DNA of 64,000 bases from Heliocidaris erythrogramma (Eukaryota > Echinodermata > Echinoidea > Camarodonta > Echinometridae), in assembly GCA_025617745.1 (NCBI GenBank), contig CM046869.1, positions 18,554,994 through 18,618,993 on the forward strand, given 5' to 3'. The notes under the pieces were generated by a model, which was not told the DNA's origin, did not search any database, and saw only the letters and a program-made list of their open reading frames with translations. How positions within the stretch are numbered: the stretch's first letter is position 1; each line of letters begins with the position of its first letter. Both the position numbers and the translations under genes were made by a program. Positions 54,158 through 64,000 of the stretch are shown in pieces.

Positions 54158-54744
54158 TAACTCCAGGGAGCTCCAACGCGTAAGCGTTGGAGCTCCAGGT
54201 ACAAATACCCAAAGTCATCGTCGCCGCCAGTATGGCTAGATTTATCGCTTAATTTTGACAGGTAAGATGAAAATTTGTACTTACACTTCATGAAAATTAC
54301 TGTCACTATGTAGCAGGCCCTTTGATTTCACGATTTAACAATTGTTTTGATGAAAAAAATGGAATTTCCTCGCCGAGCCGATCTTTTCCCTGTACTGTAC
54401 CGTCGATTCAAATGACTCGATCGCACTGTGTGTATAATGTACCGTATACCGTCGCTGACTCGATCACACAGTGCGATCGAGTCATTTGAATCGACGGTAC
54501 AGTACAGGGAAAAGATCGGCTCGGCGAGGAAATTCCATTTTTTTCATCGAAACGATCGTTAAATCGTAAAATCAAAGAGCCTGCTACATAGACATAGTGA
54601 CAGTAATTTTCATGAAGTGTAAGTACAAATTTTCATCTTACCTGTCAAAATTAAGCGATAAATCTAGCCATACTGGCGGCGACGATGACTTTGGGTATTT
54701 GTACCTGGGGCTCCAACGCTGCGCGTTGGAGCTCCCTGGGGTTA
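54158..54744. mobile_element. 587-bp long-palindrome element with perfect 9-bp target duplication
   Basis: Ends TAACTCCAGGGAGCTCC and GGAGCTCCCTGGGGTTA, the same as the 42-bp palindrome at 28054. Flanks CATCGCTTC on both sides (54149-54157, 54745-54753). Two ~275-bp arms are nearly perfect complements over their whole length with a ~30-bp loop (54433-54464). Mutator-like by duplication length; no transposase. Confidence 0.85.
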
Positions 54745-55499
54745 CATCGCTTCAGACTTTGTTGTGGCTACAGTGAATAGGTCAAAATATATTCTTCCGC
54801 CATTGGAAGTCTCTTGTAAGATCCGGCGCATGAATAAGAGTTGGGCGCGATCAAAGTTTAACTAGCACACACACTCCTGCAATAGCCGGTGGATGGAGCT
54901 CGGGCGACAAAGACGAGACTTCCATAGGGGCTAGGGGCCTACTCAACAATAGTTGTAGCCCAATAATAAAAAAAAGGCAATATGAGTTGACAAAATTTGC
55001 TATCGAGATGAAGATTAAAATATACTGATCAAGCTGGTACCATTTTAAAAGAGGGGGTGGTGTGATAAAAAAAAATAGAAGGGGGTGGCGCTTTAACGTA
55101 GAACTCTCTACAAGAAGGTGGTGAGTTTGCGTAGATCTGGCACACGTGTAGTGTGTATGTTCAACGCGCCTGTGTGGTGTGCGCATGCGCACAGTAGCCA
55201 CCTATTGAGTCGCCATCCCGGAAGTACGTATATAGTGACATCGTTCTCTTTATATTGGAGCATTATCATGAATCATGCTTTCGAGATATTTTAGGGGGAT
55301 ACAATGATGTTTTCATATTAAATCAAGATTTTGGCAAGAATAAAGCTTAATTTAGCAGTATAGGAAGTTTAAGGCCGTCGGGTGGCGACTCAGTGCGCAT
55401 GGACGTTAGAATTAAAAAAACAGCTTTGACTTTGTCTTCACTTTTGTTTCGTCATGTTTTTGAAGTTTAGTCTTTCATCTTTCCATGTCTTTTGGGCTT

Positions 55500-55985
55500 T
55501 AATGCACTTTCATATTCAGCCCGGATTTCCAGGTTTAGTGAACAAATTTTTGTCAAAATGTCCTAGAATAATCAACAAACATGTATCGCATCTTTCACCT
55601 GAATTTGAATCTCATCTGACAGAGGGAGCCCTCCATTACGGCTTCGAAAGTTTGATGTCGGTGTCGTCGCTCAGTATGGTCTATCCGCTATATGGTATCC
55701 TACTTTCCTAGTGTATAGAGCCTAGGATATTTTGTTTAAATTTTGATTAAATTTTGATTGCTAGCTTTAGTTTTAAGAGTATCGAGTATGAAACACACGG
55801 CGGAGAGACCTTCCTAAGCGACGACTCCGACATGGAAGCCGTAACGGAGGGTTCCCTCTGTCTGATGTGATTCAAATTCAAGTGCAAGATGCGATACATG
55901 TTGGTGGTTATTCTGTGAAATGTTGACAAAAATTTGTTCACTAAAACTGGAGATGGGGCCTGGATACGAAAGTGCATTAGCGCTG
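55500..55985. repeat. Diverged inverted repeat, arms ~210 bp
   Basis: Left arm GAACAAATTTTTGTCAAAAT, CATGTATCGCATCTT and AGAGGGAGCCCTCCATTACG are complemented in the right arm (AACGGAGGGTTCCCTCTGTC and so on) with many substitutions. Old foldback element. Confidence 0.65.
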
Positions 55986-56175
55986 TCTTTTGTTGGTTTT
56001 GTTGCTAACTTTCATTTGTACAATTGAAATCTTCATTGAAATGTGGGTGCATACAGTATGCATATATACTGTGTGTGTAGAGGGATATCAACAAAAGAAA
56101 TTGAGATCTAAATATCACCATTTCCCACATAATGTGAGCCATGCAAACCATCCTCGGTGTTTGTTACACTGGTTA

Positions 56176-57737
56176 CCGTATAGTCGCGTGTATACGGCGC
56201 ACTTTTTTTCATGGCAGAGAATGTCAAAAGTCGGGGTGCGCCATATAAACGAGTACAAGGAAATGACAACGAAATGCAGCTCTTACTGGGTCTTGCCCGC
56301 CAGCGCTACCCGCCGCCCAGGCCCCCGGCGCGGCCGGACATATCACATGTAACACTAGGCCTATGTCATTGCACTGTATCGGGGTAGTGTGCAGTTGAAC
56401 GACAATTGTCCGATTTTTATATTAAAAACTCCGCTTTATAAAACAATTATCGAAATTCTACATACATGGCCAGTATAATCCTAGTCTAAGCTTCACTTTC
56501 ATAACTGTAATGACGAAAACCAGATTGAATTCGCGGCTATAATGATGAAAATAGATCGTCTTTTTCATTTGTTCGCAAGGTGGCTGTAGATGACTGTACG
56601 TGGTATGACCAAGAGGTGGCGCGCGCGCGATAAACAGCATGAGCTAGCTACAGAGAGTATCTACACTGATCCGCCATGTTTTACACAAAGACAGCATACG
56701 TGCAGGATTATTATGCGCGTGTTACAGCTCTCTTTATAAACGGCCTCTGTCATCTTCCTTTTTCTATTTTACGTGACCTACGGGCGCCATTTTTTTTTCT
56801 TCGATTCTAACGAACAATAATTTTTCTTCCGATTGGTAGCCTAGTTTGAATTATTATTTTGTACCGTCACTGTGGTATGAATAATATTTGCTTCCTCAAA
56901 TTTTGGAGGGGTTTTCCTTTATAGTTCTTCAATGTCTTATATTTTTAAGTGAGGGGCAGGCTTAATTGTTGACCATTGCTTTTGATATTTGATCTAGGTT
57001 TTTTCTTCGTAAATTCCCTCTTTCGGTAGGCCTACTTTTAAAGAAAATTATTACTATTCCTTATCTTAATATTTCTTAATTCTGATGTACTCTAACAATG
57101 AATAAATTTGTGCCTCAAATTTTTCTAAAGACCTGAAAGCTATCTTTTCATTTTATATTTTCTTCTCAGACTTTTTCTTTTTCCGTGATTTATTTATTTT
57201 TTATTTTTTGGTGTGTTTGTGTGTGTGGTGTTGTTAGTTCTTCAAACGCTGAGTTTCCATTCCGGAGTAAATTTCGTTGATTTGTTTCATTAATTTTTAT
57301 ATTATTACACCGGATTTAGATATGCAAACCAGCAATGATATATTATGTTCTGTCCCTAGCCCTGCCCCCTAAATATTCATCTCGCTCCCTCGCTCACGCT
57401 CTCTCTCTTCCCAGCTCTCCCGCGTGAGTTTCCCTGTCTTGCTCATACAATGAAGTGTGCGCTATTAACGGCGTTGTACACACACATACCCCTACGTATA
57501 CACACACTGTATACATATGTACTGATAGATTTTTTTCGGAGCTAAGTAGCGGCGCTGATATGACTGGAAGTTCAAACTTTCACTCATTCTGGGGCCGATT
57601 CTGAGCCTCGTATGTATTATCACGCGATAGAATCGCGCCATGTGCAAAGACGGCAATATTTTTTTTTTTTAATACAGAGGGTCGAAAGTATGGATGCGCC
57701 TTATATACGTGTGCGCCGTGTACACGCGACTATACGG
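56176..57737. mobile_element. 1.56-kb DNA transposon with CCGTATAGTCGCG ends and TA flanks
   Basis: CCGTATAGTCGCGTGTATAC at the left; GTACACGCGACTATACGG at the right. TA stands on both sides. TA duplications are typical of Tc1/mariner/pogo elements. No transposase ORF found, so non-autonomous or decayed. Confidence 0.65.
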
Positions 57738-57759
57738 TACTTGTCTTTACTAAAATTGT

Positions 57760-57945
57760 AAAAATTGAATGAATAAAAAAAGAATTAGGCAGGTGTGATC
57801 AGGTTCTTAAAAATCTTACCTTGCATGTGTAGTCCCATATATACAAGTTACATGTGCAAGGTAAGAAAAACCTGAACACACCTAACGATTTTTGTGTGTT
57901 TTTTTTTTCCTCTTTTGTTCATTCAATTTTTAAAATTGTAGTTGA
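57760..57945. repeat. Foldback element, ~185 bp
   Basis: AGGCAGGTGTGATCAGGTT and TCTTACCTTGCATGTG pair with CACATGTGCAAGGTAAGA and AACCTGAACACACCT. Upstream of L7a exon 2. Confidence 0.65.
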
Positions 57946-58514
57946 TCCTGGAAGGGAACCCCTTTAGCAAACTCCCAGGGTGATTTTCCTAAAGTGCACA
58001 AAAAGGGGACCCTACATGCTTAAACTATCTGTGGATATTTGGGGTCGTCTATTAGCATTAGCTCTCTTGAAAATCAAAATGCAAACACAAATGCAAATGA
58101 CTAGAAAATAGCAACACTACAGATCAAGGACAGTCAGAGCAAAATTCCATCATGCAATGTCCTCAATCAACCACCTTGTTGCCTGATGTTAGATGGCAGG
58201 TGCCACCTTTTTGCCTGAATGTGAGATGGGAGCTGCTTGTATTATGCAAGTTGCTGCCCCAGGAAACCATGTGGCAGTAGAGGTGCATGGCTGATTGGGA
58301 GACTCTCCAACTTGGGAGACAGTCTGATATTGGAGACTTCACCAACAAGAGAGGACAATAGAAACAACAACGACAACACTTTCTCAGCTAATTTTTTTTC
58401 TCTCTGATTGAGGTCTGAATTTGTTTGGATCAAAAGGAGTAACTTTTCATCTGCTAATCACATTTTCAAGTTGAGCCAGGGTGATCCCTTTGCAGCCCCC
58501 CCCCCCCAAAAAAA

Positions 58515-58553
<39 letters not shown>

Positions 58554-58798
58554 ATACACATAAGAGGTTGCAAATATTTTATAGAAAAGTTTTAGGGTCA
58601 AAAATTAGATCAAATGGAGCAGTGGAAAAAATTGCAAAAAAGCTTGAAACCATTAATTGACCTAGACTATTTAGAATATGAAATGGATGCTTTGTATCGA
58701 ATAGACAAATTACAGGGGAAAATATGAAAAAAGATACTTGGTTGGGCTTCATGTATTGATATATCTTAAAACTTGTTCTTTTTTTTTTCATTTCACAG
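57946..58798. other. L7a intron 1, part next to exon 2
   Basis: Holds the phrase shared with 18140-18160, a poly-C run (58497-58507) and (TA)n (58520-58550). It ends with TTTTTTTTTCATTTCACAG, the exon 2 acceptor. No ATG exon seen. Confidence 0.5.
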
Positions 58799-58919
58799 CC
58801 GAAAGCAAAGAAAGTCAAGGGGAAGAAGGTGGCTCCCACCCCCTATGCTGCCAAGAAGGCAGTCCCCAAGAAAGTGGTCAACCCTCTTTTCGAGAAAAGG
58901 ACAAGGAACTTTGGCATTG
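58799..58919 (+). CDS. RPL7A: RPL7A exon 2 (residues 2-42)
   Basis: 121 nt: [20 protein letters not shown] then [20 protein letters not shown]. Acceptor TTTCACAG, donor GTAAGC. Very basic N-terminal extension of the protein. Confidence 0.96.
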
Positions 58920-61900
58920 GTAAGCAAGAAGCAACTTCAACAACTTGCAAGTTACAACTACTTACCCCCTAGTTGCAACCCTGTAATTTTTTTGTTTCTC
59001 AAAAAAAATTAACTTTCAGTTGAATGCAGGCTTGTTTTTAAAATGTACAGGGGAAACTCGATATAACGAGGCCGTCGGGATCAAAGGATTTTCCTCGTTA
59101 TAGCCGTTATCTCATATCAGAAAAATGCACAAATGGGACTAGATTCTACATGTACACTAATATTGAGTGTACCTAATAGTAATGAATGCCGCCACTTATG
59201 TACTCATTTGAAAGCTATGAAGGCATTAATAATATGTTAATTCTCAAATTAGCTAATAAAATATGGGATCATGTTGGAAAATGCATTAAAAGCATTATTT
59301 TCAGAAGCTAAGTTACTGACTGAGAGTCAAGTCCATCACACTTCAGCATTGAGTATTGGGACTGCGCCTATACTGTCAGCATAGCGCATACTCATGGTAT
59401 GAAAAAACCCCTCTCATTCACACTTTGGGGGCCGGTCTCCCTGCACTGTGATAGGAATAAAAAGATGCTGCCTGCACTGTGCGTGTGTGAAAAACAAATA
59501 AAAAGATGCTGCCTGTGCTGTGATACAAATAAAAAGACGCAGCGCTGCATGTGTGAAACGAATAAAAAGACGTTGCCTGCGCTGTGTGTGATACAAATAA
59601 AAAGACGCACCCCGCTTCGCATCGCGATCTCTATACTATATGCTCGTGTGTGTGCAGATTCTTCAGCTGAATGATTTTGTCCATTTGAGGCGCAGTGAAA
59701 TTGCTTGTTATAACGGGACTGATTACCAATCATTTTCTTTGTTTTGGAGGCACGAGATTTAGCTTGTTATAGCCGACCTCGCTATAAAGGTTTGTGCCAC
59801 CATAGAATTACACACAAGTAAATTTGGGACCGTGACAATGTTCTCGTTATAGCCGTTACCTCATAGCCGACCTCATTATGTAGAGTTTCCCCTGTACTGT
59901 AATTTGACGTTTTAAAGTTTTTATTTCTTGTTTTCTAATCATTCTGTGATTTCTGTCTGAACTTTAACTTTAAAAAAAGGTATCAGTTTCTTTTGCCTTT
60001 GGTCTTGATTTTGTTGCTCTTCTGTGATGTATCAACAGAATTTCTTCACCTGATGCAATTTATGAAGAAAGAAATCAAGCTTTATAAAACTGAGTTTGAG
60101 CAACAAATGAAAATTCACTGATGAATGTTGAGGCATAAGGGATTTTGTCTCTACTGTTTCTTATTCACGGCTATGAAATTATGTAAATGAATTGGGACTA
60201 CTCGATGGGTAACATGATTACATGTATTGCATGTCAGCTCTAGGAAATGTATACGAAGTGTACCAATTACAACGTAACATCACTGTTTGATAATGTTCGT
60301 TTTTGTGAAAAGTACATGTTGTGAAACAGCTTTCTCTGTGGTTGTTATTCCCTAGCGATATCTCAAGCAGCTGCAGTCAGCACATAGTGCATAGTAGGAA
60401 GTGATACCCACCAGTTAGCTGTTTCTTTCCTTTTTATTTATTTATTTGGGGTGGGGGACAGAAAGACATCTAAGAAAAAATTCCACATGTATAGAAGTAC
60501 ATGTACTATACTGTACATTAAGGATCTCTACCACAATTAACTGCAATTCCATTGCATTCCCCCTATACATTTGTAACTGAATGCCATTCTTTTCTTTATC
60601 TTTCCTCCCAGGCAATGAGATCCAGCCCAAGAGGGACCTGTCCCGCTTTGTCCTCTGGCCCAAGTATGTGCGCCTCCAGCGCCAGAAGGCTGTTCTCTAC
60701 CAGCGTCTGAAGGTTCCTCCTTCCATCAACCAGTTCAGCCAGGCTCTTGACAGGCAGACCGGTAAAACATCCTCCTCCCTGTTGAATTTGTTTAGTTTTC
60801 ATATGATGCTTGTTTGTTACAACGTGTTATGTCTGAATTGGTGAGCAGAATTTATCCAGTTTTCATTTCTGGCTCCCAAATTTTGTACGCAATTGATTTC
60901 TATGAAGCTGCCTAGCTTATGCATAAATTTAGACTTTAGCTACATGGTTTGAAGAATCGAAATTTTCTGGGTTTTTGTGACCCTTCCATGTGGCTTGTAT
61001 TCAAATCCAAGTGACGTTACCATATTTTTGTATTAAACACTATTGTTTAAATGCTAAATGGAAGTGCAAACTGAATAAATATTGAGTAGTAATATACAAT
61101 TGAAGTTGATTGAAAAGAAGTGTTCTTTGCCTCATTGCAGTTTCATAAACTTGGTCAAGTCAGTGATGCTTTTACTTGAGTATTTGCTATATGACATAGT
61201 GATTACACTTATAACACCCTCTGAGACTTGACACAAGTAACAAATGTCTTTAAGTTTTCTTGTTGAAACTGAAGAATTTGATGATATATATTTATGAACG
61301 GTAGGAGAAGTAGAGATATAAGTAGGCTCATTATTTTGAAAAGCATGCTTGTTCAGATTCATGCAATGCCACCCGTTGGTTACTATCATCAATCCCTTTC
61401 AACCCTTGCAATGCCAGCTACTCAGCTGTTCCGTCTGATGCACAAGTACCGCCCTGAGACCAAGCAGGAGAAGAAGGCCAGGCTTAGGGCCCGTGCTGAG
61501 GATCGCGTCAAGGGACGTGAAGAGGTCCCCACCAAGCGCGAAGCCCGCATCATGTCCGGTGTCAACACTGTCACCCGTCTCATTGAGTCCAAGAAAGCTC
61601 AGCTTGTTGCCATCGCCCACGATGTTGAACCCATCGAGGTATGTTTGACTCCTTGCCAGTCCTTTCTTGAAAATGATAGATGAAATGTAATTTGCTCCAT
61701 CTACATTTATGGCGAATCATTAGGTAGAACCTGTTGTTCTGGCTTCTGAATACTCCATTTCTAAGATTGTATTCAAATTTATTGCTGTTAAGCCTGAGTC
61801 ATATCGAATATTTCATAATCCGGGATTCGATGGCTTTGATTCGATCGAATACCGGTGCATCGATAAATGATGGGCGGTGAAAGCAGAGTTGCACACAGTT

Positions 61901-63445
61901 GCACACAGTTGCACGCAGTGCATGCACCATGCACCGGTGACCGGTCCGGGCATATGTATGAGCTCTCGCTGCCAATGGCTAGTAAAAATCACAGCGGACG
62001 AGCCAAAATCTTAAGTTTCTAGGCCGTATGGCTAGTCAAAATATCACTCTAGTCTCGCACGAAGCGATGCTCATTGTCGCCACACCCGACAATGATTCAA
62101 ATTCAACGAATTAATAATCTTACTTTGTCTTTGGAGAGCTGAATGGAACACGTTTGTTCGATGCAAAAAAAACAAACAATACGAAATAAACTTTTCGTCG
62201 CTCATGACTCGACTTCATTCAGCTTGATCTTCATTCAGAAGTAATTGCCAATTTGATGAGAGTGTGATATTAGTTATTGCGAATTAAGTAGGAACACTCG
62301 TACTCATGCCCGTATTTATCATGTTCAATTATACAATTGTCAAATTGACAATGCAGAGAGAGTGCAAGAATATTATCGTAAACTTCAGTTCGTAACGACG
62401 AAACGATTTTTCCATAGAGAAAGCACAGGTAAAGCGCGACGTCCTCCGCGAGCGAATTAGCGAAAGTTAGCCAACAGTTTGAAGTCGCCTTCACGTTCTC
62501 TGCTAGTATACGTTATGTAGTATGTACGTTACGGAGTTTCTTTTTTATTTGCTTTTTTCATGGTGGCTACGGTAGTCAAAAATCTGGCGGACTACAAATC
62601 GATGCACCGGATTTGCCAAAACGAATTCGGGATTCGATGTCTTTGATCGAACACCGGCTAACCAATCGATTCTACCCAGGCTTAATTGAAACCTGTATTT
62701 GCTGAAGTGCCTTGTAATAAAATAATAAATGTTGACTCTACCCAGAAAGGCAGAGAAGGGGGCAGCTGGTGACCTGTATCTTTGCTACAACATATTTTCT
62801 GTTTGGTGTAACGATTCGGGATCGGTAAACAGGAATCTTTGATGTGTTGAATTCACTGATTAAAGCAAATATCAGATACAGCTAAGTAACGTTTTACAAT
62901 TTAAATTGGCATGTAATGGTGTTTTACATTGATCTGTGATGTCCATTTTCATTTGATTCCATTGCGAGTGTGTAGTGATCACTGAAGAATGAACAAAATA
63001 GTAATAAGAACTTCAAGACCTTTTAAAAAATATTTCAATATTATGTGCTTCTCAATGAAAACTCTTCTGCAATGATGTAAGAATTTCTTCACCTGAAATA
63101 ATTTCATGAAGATATACAATCGAGCTTTTTAAAACTGAGCAGAAGAATATATCAATACCAATCGATGTGAGCTTTAAATAAAAATTGAACAATAAGTTTT
63201 TGTAATTGAATGAAATTAAACTTATGGCTCTATTTCCCATCTAGATCGTGATGTTCCTCCCCGCCCTCTGCCGCAAGATGGGTGTTCCCTACTGCATCGT
63301 GAAGGGAAAGTCTCGCCTTGGTCAGGTGGTCCATCGTCGCAACGCTGCTTGCCTTGCATTCACCCAGGTCAACCCTGAGGACAAGAGCGCCCTCTCCAAG
63401 CTGGTAGACACAGTCAAGACCAACTACAATGAAAGATACGATGAG
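58799..63445 (+). CDS. RPL7A: 60S ribosomal protein L7a (eL8), exons 2-5
   Basis: Large-subunit ribosomal protein of the L7Ae/L30e family; it binds rRNA and acts in the cytoplasmic 60S subunit. Exons 2-5 join in phase to residues 2-232, starting [20 protein letters not shown]. The L7Ae-type fold is at about 130-205, including [20 protein letters not shown] and [20 protein letters not shown]. Animal homologues have 266 residues, so about 34 C-terminal residues lie past the right edge. Exon 2 begins right after the initiator codon, as in vertebrate RPL7A, so exon 1 must be an ATG-only exon; it was not located. Introns 2-5 host snoRNAs. Confidence 0.97.
59048..59894. mobile_element. 847-bp DNA transposon with CAGGGGAAACTC ends, intron 2
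   Basis: CAGGGGAAACTCGATATAAC at the left; GAGTTTCCCCTG at the right. TA on both sides. Sub-terminal CGTTATAGCCGTTA words on both ends. The pattern fits pogo/Tigger-type non-autonomous elements. Confidence 0.7.
59440..59625. repeat. Minisatellite inside the intron 2 element
   Basis: About five units of 33-39 bp built on AATAAAAAGATGCTGCCTG and TGTGTGATACA. Frames open through it are repeat products. Confidence 0.7.
59895..60010. other. RPL7A intron 2 between element and snoRNA
   Basis: Short unique intron sequence; nothing recognised. Confidence 0.4.
60011..60106 (+). ncRNA. SNORD36: U36-like box C/D snoRNA, diverged copy (intron 2)
   Basis: Terminal stem TTGTTGCTC/GAGCAACAA, C box TGATGTA, D' guide GAATTTCTTCAC before CTGA, C' ATGAAGA, D box CTGA (60090-60093). 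The D' guide matches 28S rRNA GUGAAGAAAUUC. The D guide reads AAGCTTTATAAAA, two changes from the 18S-matching GAGCTTTTTAAAA of the other copies, so only the 28S guide looks intact. Confidence 0.7.
60612..60761 (+). CDS. RPL7A: RPL7A exon 3 (residues 42-92)
   Basis: 150 nt: [20 protein letters not shown] then [20 protein letters not shown] and [10 protein letters not shown]. Acceptor CCTCCCAG, donor GTAAAA. Confidence 0.96.
61154..61232 (+). ncRNA. SNORD24: U24-like box C/D snoRNA (intron 3)
   Basis: Perfect 8-bp terminal stem GTCAAGTC/GACTTGAC, C box AGTGATGC, the guide GAGTATTTGCTAT as in vertebrate U24 (28S target UAGCAAAUAUUC), a degenerate D' (ATGA), C' GTGATTA and D box CTGA (61221-61224). 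The second U24 guide of vertebrates is not recognisable. Vertebrate U24 is also in an RPL7A intron. Confidence 0.7.
61418..61638 (+). CDS. RPL7A: RPL7A exon 4 (residues 92-165)
   Basis: 221 nt: [20 protein letters not shown], then [20 protein letters not shown] and [17 protein letters not shown]. Acceptor ATGCCAG, donor GTATGT. Start of the L7Ae RNA-binding fold. Confidence 0.97.
61792..62681 (+). mobile_element. TTAA-type non-autonomous DNA transposon, copy B (complete, 890 bp)
   Basis: TTAA on both sides (61788-61791, 62682-62685). Outer ends GCCTGAGTC / CTACCCAGGC; inner inverted phrases GGGATTCGATGGCTTTGAT and CCGGTGCATCGAT. Same orientation as copy A at 1-824, with high similarity. No ORF of transposase size. 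In RPL7A intron 4. Confidence 0.85.
62686..63063. other. RPL7A intron 4, after the transposon
   Basis: AT-rich intron; nothing recognised before the U36 snoRNA. Confidence 0.4.
63064..63145 (+). ncRNA. SNORD36: U36 box C/D snoRNA (intron 4)
   Basis: Terminal stem CTTCTGC/GCAGAAG, C box ATGATGT, D' guide AGAATTTCTTCAC + CTGA, C' ATGAAGA, D guide CGAGCTTTTTAAAA + CTGA. The guides complement 28S GUGAAGAAAUUC and 18S UUAAAAAGCUCG, the sites methylated by vertebrate U36. It ends about 100 nt before exon 5. Confidence 0.88.
63245..63445 (+). CDS. RPL7A: RPL7A exon 5 (residues 166-232)
   Basis: 201 nt: [40 protein letters not shown] and ending TNYNERYDE. Donor GTCAGT. The remaining ~34 residues (family: I-RHWGG...) are outside. 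Confidence 0.97.
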
Positions 63446-63899
63446 GTCAGTTACTTTTACTGTTATTATTCTAACTGAGAAGTCACCTGCGCTTCTGAGG
63501 GAATAAGTGAACTTAACCCTAGAAAGGTGGGGTTAGTCTTATGGTATTTCGGCTGGGGAAGGGTGTTGCTCTCCTGAATTACTGATCAGGTTGTGCAGGT
63601 GTACAAGTACAATAAGTTATTACCCCACTCATAACAAGAAGTTCAGTGGCTTCTCAAGTCTCAACGTCTCAAAAATGGTGTGGCTCGTGTATACAAGAAG
63701 TCTCCATTTAACACCCTGTCCGAGAAACAGATTTGTATTTTATTTCCTTCCAAAAAATGGAATATCTGGAAGAGAGTGGTGTTAATCATGAGGTGAAGGA
63801 GTCTGGTTGCCATTTGAAAATGGAATGAAGGAGGATGCCATAGTAGAAGGGAAGGTATACTCTAAAGTTATATGTAATTGGGCTCAAATATCAACTGCT
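63446..63899. other. RPL7A intron 5, before the snoRNA
   Basis: No exon matching the L7a C-terminus and no repeat seen. Confidence 0.5.
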
Positions 63900-63983
63900 C
63901 TTTCTGCAATGATGTGAGAATTTCTTCACCTGAAATCACTACCTGAAGATATACAATCGAGCTTTTTAAAACTGAGCAGAAAG
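63900..63983 (+). ncRNA. SNORD36: U36 box C/D snoRNA, second copy (intron 5)
   Basis: Stem CTTTCTGC/GCAGAAAG and both guides identical to the intron 4 copy, with C box ATGATGT and D box CTGA. C' is CTGAAGA instead of ATGAAGA. Complete just before the window ends. Confidence 0.88.
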
Positions 63984-64000
63984 ATTACCGACAAGGAAAT

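Overview
This is animal genomic DNA: GT-AG introns, intron-hosted box C/D snoRNAs, LINE and SINE debris, and many DNA transposons. Both genes have deuterostome-like proteins. Together with the many small foldback elements, tRNA-derived SINEs and frequent TACATGTA motifs, this suggests an echinoderm, most likely a sea urchin. That assignment is inference. No bacterial operon, CRISPR array or virus genome is visible.

Two genes can be read. On the minus strand, 1175-25829 carries sixteen coding exons of the V-type H+-ATPase 116 kDa subunit a (669 residues, all phases consistent). The last ~165-170 residues, with the final transmembrane helices, lie beyond the left edge. On the plus strand, 58799-63445 carries four exons of ribosomal protein L7a (residues 2-232 of about 266). 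Its ATG-only first exon was not found, and its last exon lies beyond the right edge. The L7a introns carry four box C/D snoRNAs: three U36-like copies (introns 2, 4, 5) and one U24-like copy (intron 3). This is the same host gene and the same snoRNA families as in vertebrates.

Layout: 1-824 is a TTAA-type transposon copy, repeated at 61792-62681. 825-25906 is the V-ATPase gene, whose introns hold LINE 3' ends, SINEs, foldback MITEs, arrays with nuclear-receptor-like DR1 motifs, and two displaced copies of its own exons (exon 1 at 25501, inverted exon 3 at 9261). 25907-33960 is the upstream region, with a THAP-type fragment, two palindromic elements inserted at the same 9-bp target, a LINE reverse-transcriptase relic, and an inverted-repeat-bounded block that could be a promoter. 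33961-39973 is a 6.0-kb element with terminal inverted repeats and an 8-bp target duplication, containing a 1.2-kb minisatellite but no visible transposase. 40-58.8 kb is a transposon graveyard with a three-level nested insertion (48532-50500), satellite arrays and many poly-G tracts. 58.8-64 kb is the L7a gene.

The two genes are ordinary housekeeping genes. The unusual content is in the mobile elements, above all the 6-kb element, the nested cluster and the 9-bp-duplicating palindromes.
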